From: Bradyrhizobium sp. AT1
Lineage (GTDB): Bacteria > Pseudomonadota > Alphaproteobacteria > Rhizobiales > Xanthobacteraceae
Direction: 5' to 3'
DNA length: 64,000 nucleotides
Assembly (NCBI RefSeq): GCF_001590795.1
Contig: NZ_JXDL01000001.1
Coordinates: forward strand, 4,971,228 to 5,035,227
Shown in pieces: positions 38,040 through 46,974 of the stretch; position 1 is the first letter of the stretch, and the number at the start of each line of letters is the position of its first letter. A model generated the notes under the pieces. That model made no database searches, was not told the origin of the DNA, and saw only the letters and a program-made list of their open reading frames with translations. Position numbers and translations under genes: made by a program.

Positions 38040-38312
38040 ATCCTGTGTCGGTCGCGTGACGCGCCGGCAACGGCTGTCGTATGCCAAAAGCGGGAGGGGA
38101 ATGCAACAGCTACGGGCGGCATAGATTGGCATTCGGGGACGCTATTTGGACCCCGGATGCGGCCAAACCGCCCGAAAAGGCCCCGGAACTGCCGAATCGG
38201 CCGCGGTGGATTGAAATTCGGCCCAATCGGCCCAATTTAGGAGCCGACAACAAGCATATGAAATGGCGGCATGCTAAGAGCCGCCATTCCGGACATCAGA
38301 CGAGGGGATCCC

Positions 38313-39236
38313 GTGACGATCATCGACCAGGGTAACGGAGCCGCAAACCCGGCTGCGGCCGATCTGATCAAGGACACCACCACCCAGACCTTCGTGAAGG
38401 ACGTCATCGAGGAATCGAAGCGCCAGCCGGTGCTGATCGACTTCTGGGCGGAGTGGTGCGGCCCCTGCAAACAGCTCACCCCCATCCTGGAAAAGGCGGT
38501 CAAGGCCGCCAAGGGCAAGGTCAAGCTGGTCAAGATGAACATCGACCAGCACCCGGCGATTCCCGGCCAGATGGGCATCCAGTCGATCCCGGCCGTGATC
38601 GCCTTCGTCAACGGCCAGCCGGCCGACGGCTTCATGGGCGCGGTGCCCGAGAGCCAGCTCAATGCCTTCATCGAGAAGCTGACCAAGGGCGTGACCGCGC
38701 CGGGTGAGCCGAACATCGCCGAGATCCTGCAGGAGGCCGAGGCCGTGCTCGCCGAGGGCGACGCCGCGGCTGCCGCGCAGATCTATGCCGAAGTGCTTCA
38801 GTACGATTCGACCAACATCGCCGCGCTCGCGGGTCTGGCAAAATGCTACACCGTCTCCGGCGCGATGGAGCAGGCCAAACAGACGCTGGCCATGGTGCCG
38901 GAATCCAAGCGCAACGACCCCGCGGTGAAGGCCGTGCAGACCGCGATCGATCTCGCCGAGCAGGCCCAATCGCTCGGGCCGGTCGCAGAGCTGGAACAGA
39001 AAGTCGCCGCAAACCCGCTCGATCATCAGGCCCGATTCGACCTGGCGACCGCGCTCAACGCGAAAGGCGACCGCGCCGCTGCGACCGCGCAGCTGCTTGA
39101 GATCGTCAAGCGTGACCGCAAATGGAACGACGACGGCGCCCGCAAGCAGCTGGTGCAGTTCTTCGAGGCCTGGGGCGGCACGGATGATGCAACGGTCGAG
39201 GGACGCAAGCGTTTGTCGACGATCCTGTTTTCGTAA
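38313..39236 (+). CDS. cnoX: CnoX/YbbN-type thioredoxin with TPR tail
   Basis: The 307-residue protein has an N-terminal thioredoxin domain with an intact WCGPCK active site, then the cis-proline IQSIPAVIAF. A C-terminal helical repeat region contains ILQEAEAVLAEGDAAAAAQIYAEVLQ and ALAGLAKCYTVSG. This order matches CnoX, a holdase that hands oxidised proteins to GroEL or DnaK. In this copy the CxxC motif is complete, so it may also be redox active. The start is GTG with GAGGGG upstream; upstream ATG 38271 is less likely. Confidence 0.88.
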   Translation: MTIIDQGNGAANPAAADLIKDTTTQTFVKDVIEESKRQPVLIDFWAEWCGPCKQLTPILEKAVKAAKGKVKLVKMNIDQHPAIPGQMGIQSIPAVIAFVNGQPADGFMGAVPESQLNAFIEKLTKGVTAPGEPNIAEILQEAEAVLAEGDAAAAAQIYAEVLQYDSTNIAALAGLAKCYTVSGAMEQAKQTLAMVPESKRNDPAVKAVQTAIDLAEQAQSLGPVAELEQKVAANPLDHQARFDLATALNAKGDRAAATAQLLEIVKRDRKWNDDGARKQLVQFFEAWGGTDDATVEGRKRLSTILFS

Positions 39237-39267
39237 GACACAGGCTGGCTGAGTCAGCGGGGACCAG

Positions 39268-39945
39268 ATGCCGATCAACATCGAATATCGCGGGCCCGCC
39301 GATCTCCCGGAGATCATTCCGGTGTTTCCGCTGCCGGGCGCATTGCTGCTGCCCCGCGGCCAGATGCCGCTCAACATCTTCGAGCCGCGCTACCTCGCGA
39401 TGGTCGACGATTCCTTTCGAGACGGCCATCGCCTGATCGGCATGATCCAGCCTGACGTCACGCACTCGCCGAAGAATTCCGACAAGCCGACGCTGTTCCG
39501 CGTCGGTTGCGTCGGCCGCATCACCCAGCTCGCCGAATCCGGCGACGGCCGCTACATCCTCGAGCTCACCGGCGTCTCGCGCTTCAGGGTGATCGAAGAG
39601 CTCGAGGTGCTCACCGCCTACCGGCAATGCAAGGTGGACTTCTTCGCCTACGTCGATGACTTCACCGCGCGCATGGGCGAGGACCAGGTCGACCGCGAGG
39701 CGCTGCTGGCCGTGCTGGCGGACTTTCTGAAGGCCAACAATCTCAAGGTCGACTGGGAAGGCGTCGAAAGCGCGCCCAATGAAGCCCTGGTCAACGCGCT
39801 GGCGATGATGTCGCCCTATGGCCCCGCGGAGAAGCAGGCCATGCTGGAGGCGCCGGACCTGAAGACCCGCGCCGAGATCCTGATCGCCGTCACCGAGATG
39901 GACCTCGCCAAGAAGCGCACCAGCGGCGATCCACCGCTGCAGTGA
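39268..39945 (+). CDS. LON N-terminal (substrate-binding) domain protein
   Basis: The 225-residue protein is a stand-alone LON-N domain (COG2802): IPVFPLPGALLLPRGQMPLNIFEPRYLAMVDD in residues 12-43, GCVGRITQLAESGDGRY and GVSRFRVIEELE. It has no ATPase or protease domain. It follows cnoX by 31 bases and is probably in the same operon, pointing to a protein-quality role that is unproven. Confidence 0.9.
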   Translation: MPINIEYRGPADLPEIIPVFPLPGALLLPRGQMPLNIFEPRYLAMVDDSFRDGHRLIGMIQPDVTHSPKNSDKPTLFRVGCVGRITQLAESGDGRYILELTGVSRFRVIEELEVLTAYRQCKVDFFAYVDDFTARMGEDQVDREALLAVLADFLKANNLKVDWEGVESAPNEALVNALAMMSPYGPAEKQAMLEAPDLKTRAEILIAVTEMDLAKKRTSGDPPLQ

Positions 39946-39958
39946 GGGTCTATTCCAG

Positions 39959-42475
39959 TCAGGCGGCGCAGATGGCCGCCTCGGCCTTGCGCTGCGCGGA
40001 TTGCCCGATCCTGGAGGGCTGCATGGGTCGGCTGAAATAGTAGCCCTGCGCCTCCGCGCATCCCTCTTCGCGCAGAACGGCCAGCTGCTCGGCGGTTTCG
40101 ACGCCTTCGGCGGTCGTCGTCTTGCCGAGGCTGACCGCGAATGCGACCACGGCGCGGGCGATCCGGTGCGCCTCTTTCCTCTCGCTGGCGAGCTCGTTGA
40201 CGAAGCTGCGGTCGATCTTGACCTTGTCGAATGGAAATTTCTGCAAGAAGCTCAGTGACGAATAGCCCGTGCCGAAATCGTCGAGGGCAATTCGCACGCC
40301 GAGCTCGCGCAGCTGTCCGAGAGCCGCGAACACCGCCTCGCTGTCATGCATGATGACCGTCTCGGTGACCTCGAGCTCGAGCCTTTGCGGATCGATCCCC
40401 GAGGCCGCGAGGGCGCCGATGATGATGGAGACGAGCTCCTTGCTTCTGAACTGCGCAGGCGACAGGTTGATCGCGATCGTCAGGTCGGAAGGCCAGTTGG
40501 CAGCCTCCGCGCACGCCGCCCGCAACACCCATTCGCCAATGGGCAGGATCAGGCCGGTTTCCTCCGCGAGCGGAATGAACTCGCCGGGCAGGACCAGGCC
40601 TCGCTCGGGGTGGTGCCACCGCAGCAGCGCCTCATAGCCGCATGTTCGTCCGCTCTCCACACTCACGAACGGCTGGTAATGGAGCTCGAATTCGCCCAGC
40701 GCCAGCGCCTCTCGCATATCCTTTTCCAGGTTGCGCCGGACATGCATCAGCTGGTCCAGCTCCGGCTCGAAGAAACGGAATGCGCCGCGTCCGCCGCCCT
40801 TCGCCGCGTAGAGGGCGAGATCGGCACTCTTGAGAATGACATCGGAATCGGCGCCGTCGCGGGGCGCAACGGCTATGCCGATGCTGGCTCCCACCGTGAC
40901 CTGATGGTCGCCGAGGTCGAAGGGCTCGCACAGCGCGGTCTTGATCGTCTCGGCGAGAGCGGCCGCCTCCGCGCCGGGATTCGTCACATAGTCCACGACG
41001 GCGAACTCATCGCCGCCCAGCCGGGCAATCAACGTCGTTTCCCTGCTGCACTGACGCAAGCGCGTTGCGACCGCACGCAACAGCGAATCGCCCGCCGGAT
41101 GCCCAAGCGTGTCGTTGACCTCCTTGAAGCGGTCGAGATCGAGCATGAGGACCACCAGATGGAGGTCTCCATCGCGCGTGCTGGCAAAGGCCTGATCCAG
41201 ACGCGCCCTCAGCAGCACGCGATTTGGCAACCCGGTCAGCGCGTCATGCTGCGCCATATAGGCGATCTTGGCTTCGGACCGGCGTTGCTCCGTGACATCG
41301 AGATGGGTCGCCACCCAGCCGCCGCCGGCCATCGGCTGCCGCGTCACGCAGATCAACCGGCCATCGGAGAACTCGTCGATCCGGATCGAAACCGCATTGA
41401 CGGGCAGGGCATCGAGCTTCGAGATCAGCTGCTCGGCGGCGACGTCGCTGGCATCGCCCTTGAGCCTGCCGCTGATGATGCGATGCCTGATGATGTCGCC
41501 ATGCGGCGTGCCTGCGCGCAGCAGCTGCGGCGGCAGACGGTACAGATTGGCGTAACGCTCGTTGCAGATCACGAGCCGCTTCTCCGCATCGAACATGCAG
41601 AGGCCCTCGACCATATGGTTGATCGCCGTATCAAGCCGCAGCGTCTGCTCCCGCAATTCGTGCTGCGAATCTTCGAGCTGCTGCCGGGCGTCCGAAAGCT
41701 GGCTGATGATCTCCTCGAACCTGGCGGTTCTGCTTGCCAGGCGACGGTCGGCCAGCACGCCGATCAGGCTCATGCCCAGCACGGACAGTGCGACACCGGC
41801 AATCGCAAGCGCGAGCACGCCCGGAGACAGCGACAGCGCGTCGGTCGGGCGCGTGGGATCCGGCGTGATGTGCACGGCACCCATCGCCGTGAAATGATGC
41901 GATATGATGGCAAGCGTCAGCAGGACTGCCGCCGCGAGCGTTCCCCGGTAGTTCCGGTACTTGATCGCGACAGCCAGGGCGGCATAGCCGAAGCACATGC
42001 CCAGAATGATCGAGACCAGGACGAGGTCCGGCGACCATGCGACGCGGCCCGGCACTTCGAGGGCCCACATGCCGAGATAGTGCATGCTGGCAATGCCGCC
42101 GCCGACGATGACGCCGCCTGTCCCCGCGCGCCATCGGCCGGAATCGCCGGCCGCGACGCCGAAGCCCACCGACGTCAGCAGCATTGCGGTCGCCAGCGAA
42201 AGCGATGTCAGCACGAGGCCGTAGCCGGTCGCAACGCCCGGCTCGTAGGCGAGCATGGCGACGAAATGCGTCGCCCAGATGCCGTATCCGATCGCAGCGC
42301 CGGCTATCGCGATCCAGATCAGGCGCGTTCTTGCGCGCGCCGCGATCGCTCGATGGAAAATGCTGACCGCGACAATGCTCGCGACGAAGCAGACCACACA
42401 AGCGAGCACGACGAGCCGAAAATCATGCTCGACGGTAAGGCAAGACAAGACGCGAAACATTCCAGGCTGCTCCAT
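39959..42475 (-). CDS. MHYT-PAS-GGDEF-EAL c-di-GMP protein
   Basis: The 838-residue membrane protein has seven hydrophobic helices with three MHYT motifs (THFVAM, SMHYLGM, SHHFTAM), proposed to bind copper or gases. A coiled linker and PAS domain follow (INHMVEGLCMFDAEKRLVICN). The GGDEF site is intact (RLGGDEFAVV), and so is EAL (YEALLRWHHPERG, with INLSPAQFR, LEVTETVI and LDDFGTGYSSL). It can in principle make and degrade c-di-GMP. ATG at 42473-42475 is used; the codon two positions earlier is TTG. It converges on the LON-N gene. Confidence 0.92.
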   Translation of the reverse strand: MEQPGMFRVLSCLTVEHDFRLVVLACVVCFVASIVAVSIFHRAIAARARTRLIWIAIAGAAIGYGIWATHFVAMLAYEPGVATGYGLVLTSLSLATAMLLTSVGFGVAAGDSGRWRAGTGGVIVGGGIASMHYLGMWALEVPGRVAWSPDLVLVSIILGMCFGYAALAVAIKYRNYRGTLAAAVLLTLAIISHHFTAMGAVHITPDPTRPTDALSLSPGVLALAIAGVALSVLGMSLIGVLADRRLASRTARFEEIISQLSDARQQLEDSQHELREQTLRLDTAINHMVEGLCMFDAEKRLVICNERYANLYRLPPQLLRAGTPHGDIIRHRIISGRLKGDASDVAAEQLISKLDALPVNAVSIRIDEFSDGRLICVTRQPMAGGGWVATHLDVTEQRRSEAKIAYMAQHDALTGLPNRVLLRARLDQAFASTRDGDLHLVVLMLDLDRFKEVNDTLGHPAGDSLLRAVATRLRQCSRETTLIARLGGDEFAVVDYVTNPGAEAAALAETIKTALCEPFDLGDHQVTVGASIGIAVAPRDGADSDVILKSADLALYAAKGGGRGAFRFFEPELDQLMHVRRNLEKDMREALALGEFELHYQPFVSVESGRTCGYEALLRWHHPERGLVLPGEFIPLAEETGLILPIGEWVLRAACAEAANWPSDLTIAINLSPAQFRSKELVSIIIGALAASGIDPQRLELEVTETVIMHDSEAVFAALGQLRELGVRIALDDFGTGYSSLSFLQKFPFDKVKIDRSFVNELASERKEAHRIARAVVAFAVSLGKTTTAEGVETAEQLAVLREEGCAEAQGYYFSRPMQPSRIGQSAQRKAEAAICAA

Positions 42476-42644
42476 CGGCAACGTTGCCGATTTAAGAACG
42501 GGCCAATCGCGTTGATTTTGTGCCGTGGCTGATTGGATGCTTATCGACGCATTAAGCTCATCGTCTCAATTTGAAATGTCGCAGCCGTCCGCGCATGACG
42601 GTGCCGCGCCGCAAAGCGCCTCAGCGGTGATCGGCGGCGAACAT

Positions 42645-43223
42645 CTAGGGGCGGTTGCGAATGTGCTTGCGGCCGGTGAGCATTGCGCGGATCAGATTCT
42701 CGCGCTGGAGAATCCCCATCAGCAGCACGCCGACCACGTGCAGCACGACCAGGACGATGACCGCATCCGACGAATAATGGTGGGTGTCTTCGACCCACCA
42801 GACACCGAAGAAGGTGACGGTGACCGACATCGCCCCCGTGATCGTCGAGACTGCGAGCGAGACCAGCAGCGCCACCAGCATCAACGTGCCCGCGGGATTG
42901 AGTCCGATATAGCGGCCGGTGATGCCGCGGCGCAGATTCCAGAGATAGCCTGGCGCGGCCCGGAGCCTGACCCTGATCATGCGGAAGCGCGAATAGCGGC
43001 TTCCCCAAAAGCCCCAGACGAGCCGGAAGGCCAGAAGTCCGAGCACCGCATAGCCGACGATGCGGTGAAGCCGATCATAGACGGTGGGCGTGAACCACGC
43101 GGCCAGAACGCAGGCCGCGAGAGCCCAGTGCCAGAGGCGCAGCGGGAGGTCCCAGACGGCGACCGTCCGCGAAGCGGGTCGGTCCGCGGGGGTCCTGCCG
43201 GACACCCCGCGCGGTTCTGGCAT
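42645..43223 (-). CDS. cytochrome b561-type membrane protein (possible ferric reductase)
   Basis: The 192-residue protein has four membrane helices with paired histidines (VWDLPLRLWHWALAAC, DRLHRIVGYAVLG, DTHHYSSDAVIVLVVLHVVG), as in cytochrome b/b6 or Ni-Fe-hydrogenase b subunits that hold two haems. It lies 90 bases after a PepSY gene. Two Irr-box-like sites precede that gene. From memory, Bradyrhizobium japonicum FrcB is an Irr-controlled dihaem ferric reductase of this type; identity of this protein with FrcB is not established. ATG 43223 is used, with TTG upstream as an alternative. Confidence 0.85.
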   Translation of the reverse strand: MPEPRGVSGRTPADRPASRTVAVWDLPLRLWHWALAACVLAAWFTPTVYDRLHRIVGYAVLGLLAFRLVWGFWGSRYSRFRMIRVRLRAAPGYLWNLRRGITGRYIGLNPAGTLMLVALLVSLAVSTITGAMSVTVTFFGVWWVEDTHHYSSDAVIVLVVLHVVGVLLMGILQRENLIRAMLTGRKHIRNRP

Positions 43224-43278
43224 CGCTTCTTCAATCAAGCAAAGACCATCCTCGAGTCCGGCTTTGCGCGGTCGCGCT

Positions 43279-43324
43279 ACCTGACGATTTACCTGACGAT
43301 TTACTTGGCGATTTACTTGGCGAT
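43279..43324. repeat. 12-base tandem repeat (four units) over a stop codon
   Basis: Units ACCTGACGATTT and ACTTGGCGATTT occur twice each in tandem. Read on the minus strand each unit encodes IAK-stop or IVR-stop, so the last codons and stop of the PepSY gene are repeated downstream. Confidence 0.9.
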
Positions 43325-43591
43325 CGTGTGCTTCAGGCTGAGATCTTCGGGGCTGTAGAACAGCTCGTAGAGCTTGCCTTCCTTGACGCCGTAGACCTCG
43401 TAGCAGGAGCCTTCGATCTTGGAGCGCCGCACTTCATAACCGAGCGCCTTGGCCTTGGCTTCGGCCTCGCTGGCCGGCTTCCACGACGCCTTGTCGAGCT
43501 TGGTGCAGTCCTTGAAACCGTCGGCCATGGCCGCCGACCCCATGCCGATCCCGACCGTCAATGCAATGGCAACAACACGAATGACCTTCAC
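43313..43591 (-). CDS. PepSY-domain periplasmic protein
   Basis: The 92-residue precursor has a signal peptide (VVAIALTVGIGMGSAAMA) and a PepSY-like domain (AEAKAKALGYEVRRSKIEG, CYEVYGVKEGKLYELFYSPE). The start is GTG, with a strong GGAGGAG. Small PepSY proteins often accompany cytochrome b561-type reductases, as here. Two conserved cysteines may form a disulphide. Expression is probably iron-controlled through the upstream sites. Confidence 0.87.
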   Translation of the reverse strand: MKVIRVVAIALTVGIGMGSAAMADGFKDCTKLDKASWKPASEAEAKAKALGYEVRRSKIEGSCYEVYGVKEGKLYELFYSPEDLSLKHTIAK

Positions 43592-43691
43592 GAACGTCTC
43601 CTCCTCTGTCGTGCGCGCTACGCGAGGTGCGAAGCGGAACTGAAGGAAGCAAAGAGGGTGGTGAAGTCAATCGGTGACGGGCGTGGTCTGC

Positions 43692-43730
43692 TTTAGATAA
43701 GTTCTATTGTTGTGTTTAGAGTGGTTCTAA
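43692..43730. promoter_or_regulatory. Two Irr-box (ICE)-like sites in tandem
   Basis: TTTAGATAAGTTCTAT (43692-43707) and TTTAGAGTGGTTCTAA (43715-43730) share the pattern TTTAGA-N4-TTCTA and start 23 bases apart. The pattern resembles the iron control element bound by Irr in Rhizobiales. They lie about 100 bases upstream of the PepSY/cytochrome b561 genes. Confidence 0.6.
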
Positions 43731-43834
43731 CAAGAGCGAAAACGCGAGCGCTCTCTGCGGAGAATGCGGGTTCGGCCGACCAGTGCGGCCTTACGCCTCA
43801 CGGTCCGGATAAACGGCCGGCCTCACCAGCCGCG

Positions 43835-44647
43835 TTACGCCGCGCCTCGCATTGCCGGATAGTTGTGCTGCAGCCAGTCCGTCCAACGGAGACGTCCGCG
43901 CACACCCTGGCTGACGACGAAGCCCATGTCGCGCGCCTTCGCCTCGGACAGGCCGATTGGCAGGATCTTCCGGCGCAGTTGCCTTGCATCCCGGTATTGG
44001 CTGGCAAAGGCAACGAGATCGAGAGCTTCGGGGCCACCGATCTCCGCACGCACGCCGCGCTTCCCATCGAACGCGCAGGTCATGACGTGATCGGCGACAT
44101 CCGATGTATCGACGGGATTGAACAGCGTGGTCGGCACCGGCCATACCGGGAGCCAAGCGAGGCTCGAGAGCAATTTGTCGAGCAGGTAATAGAACGGCAT
44201 CGCGCGAACGATGGACCAGGACAAAGCCGAGGCACGCACCAGTCGTTCGCCAGCGAGCTTGATCCGTGCGTAGGGCAGGGTTGCCTGCTCGAGCCCGACG
44301 ATCGAAACATGCAGGACGTGTTGCACCTCGGTTTGCCCGCGGAGCGACAGCAGCCGCTCCGTTCCCTCGACGTCCACGGCGGAGGGCGATCTGAAGAAAT
44401 CGATCGGACGAACGCCGCCGCGCCGTGCGATCGGCGAATAGGTCGCCGCATTGATCACCGTATCGACGCCATGCAGGGCGTGCCGCAACCCCACGCCGGT
44501 GGCGAGATCGCCTGTGGCCCATTCGACGTCCGTCCGTAGGCCGGGCGATCGTGCAAACACCCGAACGCGACGTCCGTCGCGAACCAGGCGATCGACGATA
44601 TCCCGACCGAGGTGCCCTGTACCTCCGGTGACGAGCGTCAGCGCCAT
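43835..44647 (-). CDS. NAD(P)H-binding atypical SDR protein
   Basis: The 270-residue protein has TLVTGGTGHLGRDIVDRL at the N-terminus and lacks an SDR catalytic YxxxK in the usual place, having YARIKLAGERLV. It belongs to the NmrA/TMR-like atypical SDR group, perhaps a quinone reductase or regulator. It follows a thioesterase gene by three bases and ends the TetR-controlled cluster. Confidence 0.85.
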   Translation of the reverse strand: MALTLVTGGTGHLGRDIVDRLVRDGRRVRVFARSPGLRTDVEWATGDLATGVGLRHALHGVDTVINAATYSPIARRGGVRPIDFFRSPSAVDVEGTERLLSLRGQTEVQHVLHVSIVGLEQATLPYARIKLAGERLVRASALSWSIVRAMPFYYLLDKLLSSLAWLPVWPVPTTLFNPVDTSDVADHVMTCAFDGKRGVRAEIGGPEALDLVAFASQYRDARQLRRKILPIGLSEAKARDMGFVVSQGVRGRLRWTDWLQHNYPAMRGAA

Positions 44648-44650
44648 GAT

Positions 44651-45097
44651 TCAACTCCCGTCGATTTTGCGCGACGGCTCGCCAGTGGGGACGAGCACGG
44701 TCTCGCCTGTCGCGACGAGGGTCAACGCATCTTGCTCATCGGCCGCGAACAGTTCGGCGCGGGCGAACACCTGCCTGCGCCCTGCGCGGAGCGTCGTTCC
44801 CTTGGCGAGGAAGGAGCGACCGATGGCCGGCCTCAGGCAGCTCATCGAGAAATGCGATGCGGTGACCGCGCCCACGAGCGTTGCTGCGGCGAACCCGCAG
44901 GCCGTGTCGAGCAGGGCCGCGATCAGGCCGGCGTGGAGATGCCCGGAATACTGGGTGAGCTCGTCGCGCCAATTCATGCGAATGGTCGCCTCGCCCTTGC
45001 CGGCCGCAACAACGTCGAAGCCCGCGGCGCGGTTGAACGCCGCGGACGCGTTGACCGCCTCGAGCGCTGGGAGGTCGAATCCGTGCGGCACGCTCAT
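44651..45097 (-). CDS. PaaI-type hotdog thioesterase
   Basis: The 148-residue protein has the hotdog signature LTQYSGHLHAGLIAALLDTACGFAA, with the histidine and aspartate used by PaaI-like thioesterases, then SCLRPAIG. It should hydrolyse an acyl-CoA. Its ATG overlaps the enoyl-CoA hydratase stop by four bases (ATGA). Confidence 0.87.
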   Translation of the reverse strand: MSVPHGFDLPALEAVNASAAFNRAAGFDVVAAGKGEATIRMNWRDELTQYSGHLHAGLIAALLDTACGFAAATLVGAVTASHFSMSCLRPAIGRSFLAKGTTLRAGRRQVFARAELFAADEQDALTLVATGETVLVPTGEPSRKIDGS

Positions 45098-45897
45098 GCG
45101 CGGCTCCATCGTGGGGTGCGGCCTTCGAGGTTGCTCCTGACCGCCTCGACATGATTGGCGGAGCCGAGCAGCGCCGCCTGTTGGGCAGTCTCCACGACGA
45201 GACCGGTTGCCACCTGGCAAGTTGCGGACAGGTTGAGCAGCCGCTTGGCGGCACGGATCGCATCAGGGCTGCGGCCAGCAATCTCACGCGCCGTTGCCAG
45301 TGCCGCGGCCACGGGATCATCGACGAGCCGCGTTGCAAAGCCGTAGGTAACCGCTTCGTCGGCCGAGAAAACGCGACCCGTATAGGTCAGCTCACGCACG
45401 ATATCCTCGCGCGCGAGATGGCGCATCAATTGCGTGCCGCACATATCCGGCACCAGACCCCATTTCGTCTCGATCACCGCGAGCTTCGTATCGGGCGCGA
45501 GGTAGCGCAGGTCGGCGCCGAGCGCGAGCTGGAAGCCTCCGCCGAAGGCAATGCCGTGCACCGCTGCGATCACGGGCACCGGCAGCTCGCGCCAGAGCCA
45601 GACGAGGTGCTGGGCATAATTCGCGACGCCGTGGGTTCGCTGCGTCAGGTCCACGGGCGGAAGCAGCGGCTCGCCGCGCGTCGTGGCGACAAGGCGCTCC
45701 AGGTCGAGGCCCGCGCTGAATGCGCGTCCCTCGCCGGAGAGCACGACGGCCCGAATCTCCGGGCTATCGCGCAGGTCTGCGCCGGCTTCGATGAGCGCCG
45801 CGAACATCGCGGGATCGAGCGCATTCATCTTGTCCGGACGGTTCAGGCGGACGTGGGCCACATCATCCACGACAGTCACACGGACGCGATCAGTCAT
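45094..45897 (-). CDS. enoyl-CoA hydratase/isomerase (crotonase) family protein
   Basis: The 267-residue protein has the crotonase motifs LSGEGRAFSAGLDL (oxyanion loop) and AAVHGIAFGGGFQLALGADLR. A glutamate is found in the region AVIETKWGLVPDMCG; the second catalytic glutamate position is less clear. ATG at 45895-45897 has a strong AAAGGAGGAG. With the thioesterase and SDR it forms an operon likely to process an unknown acyl-CoA. Confidence 0.9.
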   Translation of the reverse strand: MTDRVRVTVVDDVAHVRLNRPDKMNALDPAMFAALIEAGADLRDSPEIRAVVLSGEGRAFSAGLDLERLVATTRGEPLLPPVDLTQRTHGVANYAQHLVWLWRELPVPVIAAVHGIAFGGGFQLALGADLRYLAPDTKLAVIETKWGLVPDMCGTQLMRHLAREDIVRELTYTGRVFSADEAVTYGFATRLVDDPVAAALATAREIAGRSPDAIRAAKRLLNLSATCQVATGLVVETAQQAALLGSANHVEAVRSNLEGRTPRWSRA

Positions 45898-45928
45898 CGT
45901 GCTCCTCCTTTGACGCGGACCGGCAGCC

Positions 45929-46279
45929 TCAATATCCGGCGACCGCCAGCGCGACCACGGCCGCGAGAGCCTTCCAGCCGAAGCCGCGTCCGCGCGACCA
46001 CCACGCGTTGGCGACGGCCGCAAAGCCGTAGACCGCGACGATGGTCGCAACGATCCAGTGCCGTGCGCTGTCCGATCCCAGCATGGGCGCCGCAAGCAGC
46101 AGCACGCCGCCGCCGATCCAGGCGACCGTCCCGGCCTGCCAGACCAGGCGGATCAGCATGCGCAGGCTTTCCGGGGTGATGGTCGCCCTGGCGAACACCT
46201 TGGTTTCGCCCAGCACGCCATGGATCAGGGCGACCACGATCCCCGCGACCCCAGCACATTGCAGCAGCAGATCACGCAT
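45929..46279 (-). CDS. small four-helix membrane protein
   Basis: The 116-residue protein has four hydrophobic segments: CAGVAGIVVALIHGVLGE, RLVWQAGTVAWIGGGVLLLA, HWIVATIVAVYGFAAVANAWW and KALAAVVALAVAGY. I do not recognise a named family. It is the first gene of the cluster divergent from the TetR regulator, 31 bases before the hydratase, and is therefore the gene closest to the operators. Confidence 0.8.
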   Translation of the reverse strand: MRDLLLQCAGVAGIVVALIHGVLGETKVFARATITPESLRMLIRLVWQAGTVAWIGGGVLLLAAPMLGSDSARHWIVATIVAVYGFAAVANAWWSRGRGFGWKALAAVVALAVAGY

Positions 46280-46301
46280 CGGCAGACCTCGCCTCCTCCA
46301 T

Positions 46302-46362
46302 CCATACAGTGCTGTATGGAGAGATAGGCGCTGGCTTGGAGGCTGTCAATACACTAGTGTAT
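46302..46362. promoter_or_regulatory. Two palindromic operators in a divergent TetR promoter
   Basis: CCATACAG-TG-CTGTATGG (46302-46319) and ATACACTAGTGTAT (46349-46362) share ATACA..T..TGTAT. They lie between the TetR-type gene and the divergent four-gene cluster, 46 bases apart centre to centre. Confidence 0.75.
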
Positions 46363-46384
46363 GGTCCAATCCCGGGAACCCGAC

Positions 46385-46915
46385 ATGACCGACCAGCTTT
46401 CCGCCGACGACTGGATCAAGGCAGGCCTGAAGGCGCTTGCCAAAAGCGGCTTCACCGCGCTCAAGGCCGACCCGCTGGCAAAGGCCATGGGCGTGTCGCG
46501 CGGCAGCTTCTACTGGCATTTCGCCGATCTCGGCGCATTCCAGGCCGCCGTCCTGAAGCGCTGGCGCGAGATCGCGGCGGAGCAGATCATCGCCGACGTC
46601 GAGGCCGCCGGCGACGAGCCGTTGAAGGCGCTGCTGCGCCGGTCGTTCGGCGCGCGGCTCGATCTCGAACGCGCGGTGCGTAACTGGGCGGCCTTCGACG
46701 CGGCGGCGCAAGCGGCCGTGCGCGCCATCGACCGCCGCAGGCTCGACTATATCGAAGGGCTGCTGGGAAAGCGCGGGCTCGCGCCGGCGACCGCACAGGC
46801 GCGAGCCCAGATCCTGTACTGGACATTCCTCGGCTTCGCCCTGTCGGGCGCTCCGGTGCCCGCAGCGCGGCTGCAGGCGCTGCTCGACGAGATCTTCGCG
46901 ATGGTCTCCGCGTGA
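46385..46915 (+). CDS. TetR/AcrR-family transcriptional regulator
   Basis: The 176-residue protein has an N-terminal helix-turn-helix (LKALAKSGFTALKADPLAKAMGVSRGSFYWHFADLGAF in residues 16-53, quoted only as SRGSFYWHF for its recognition helix). The C-terminal ligand domain is helical. An ATG at 46361 is rejected because it lies inside the second palindromic operator; MTDQLSADDW at 46385 is preferred. Probably it represses itself and the divergent acyl-CoA cluster. Confidence 0.9.
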   Translation: MTDQLSADDWIKAGLKALAKSGFTALKADPLAKAMGVSRGSFYWHFADLGAFQAAVLKRWREIAAEQIIADVEAAGDEPLKALLRRSFGARLDLERAVRNWAAFDAAAQAAVRAIDRRRLDYIEGLLGKRGLAPATAQARAQILYWTFLGFALSGAPVPAARLQALLDEIFAMVSA

Positions 46916-46974
46916 GCCCGCAATGGGCGGACACGAATTTCTGTGCTAGAGGCAGCCGACCGCCGGAGACCCCG

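Noticed and set aside
43279..43324. Possible CRISPR-like array
   Set aside because: Units are 12 bases in direct tandem with no spacers.
46361..46384. Earlier ATG of the TetR gene as the start
   Set aside because: It lies inside the second palindromic operator and adds residues not typical of the family.
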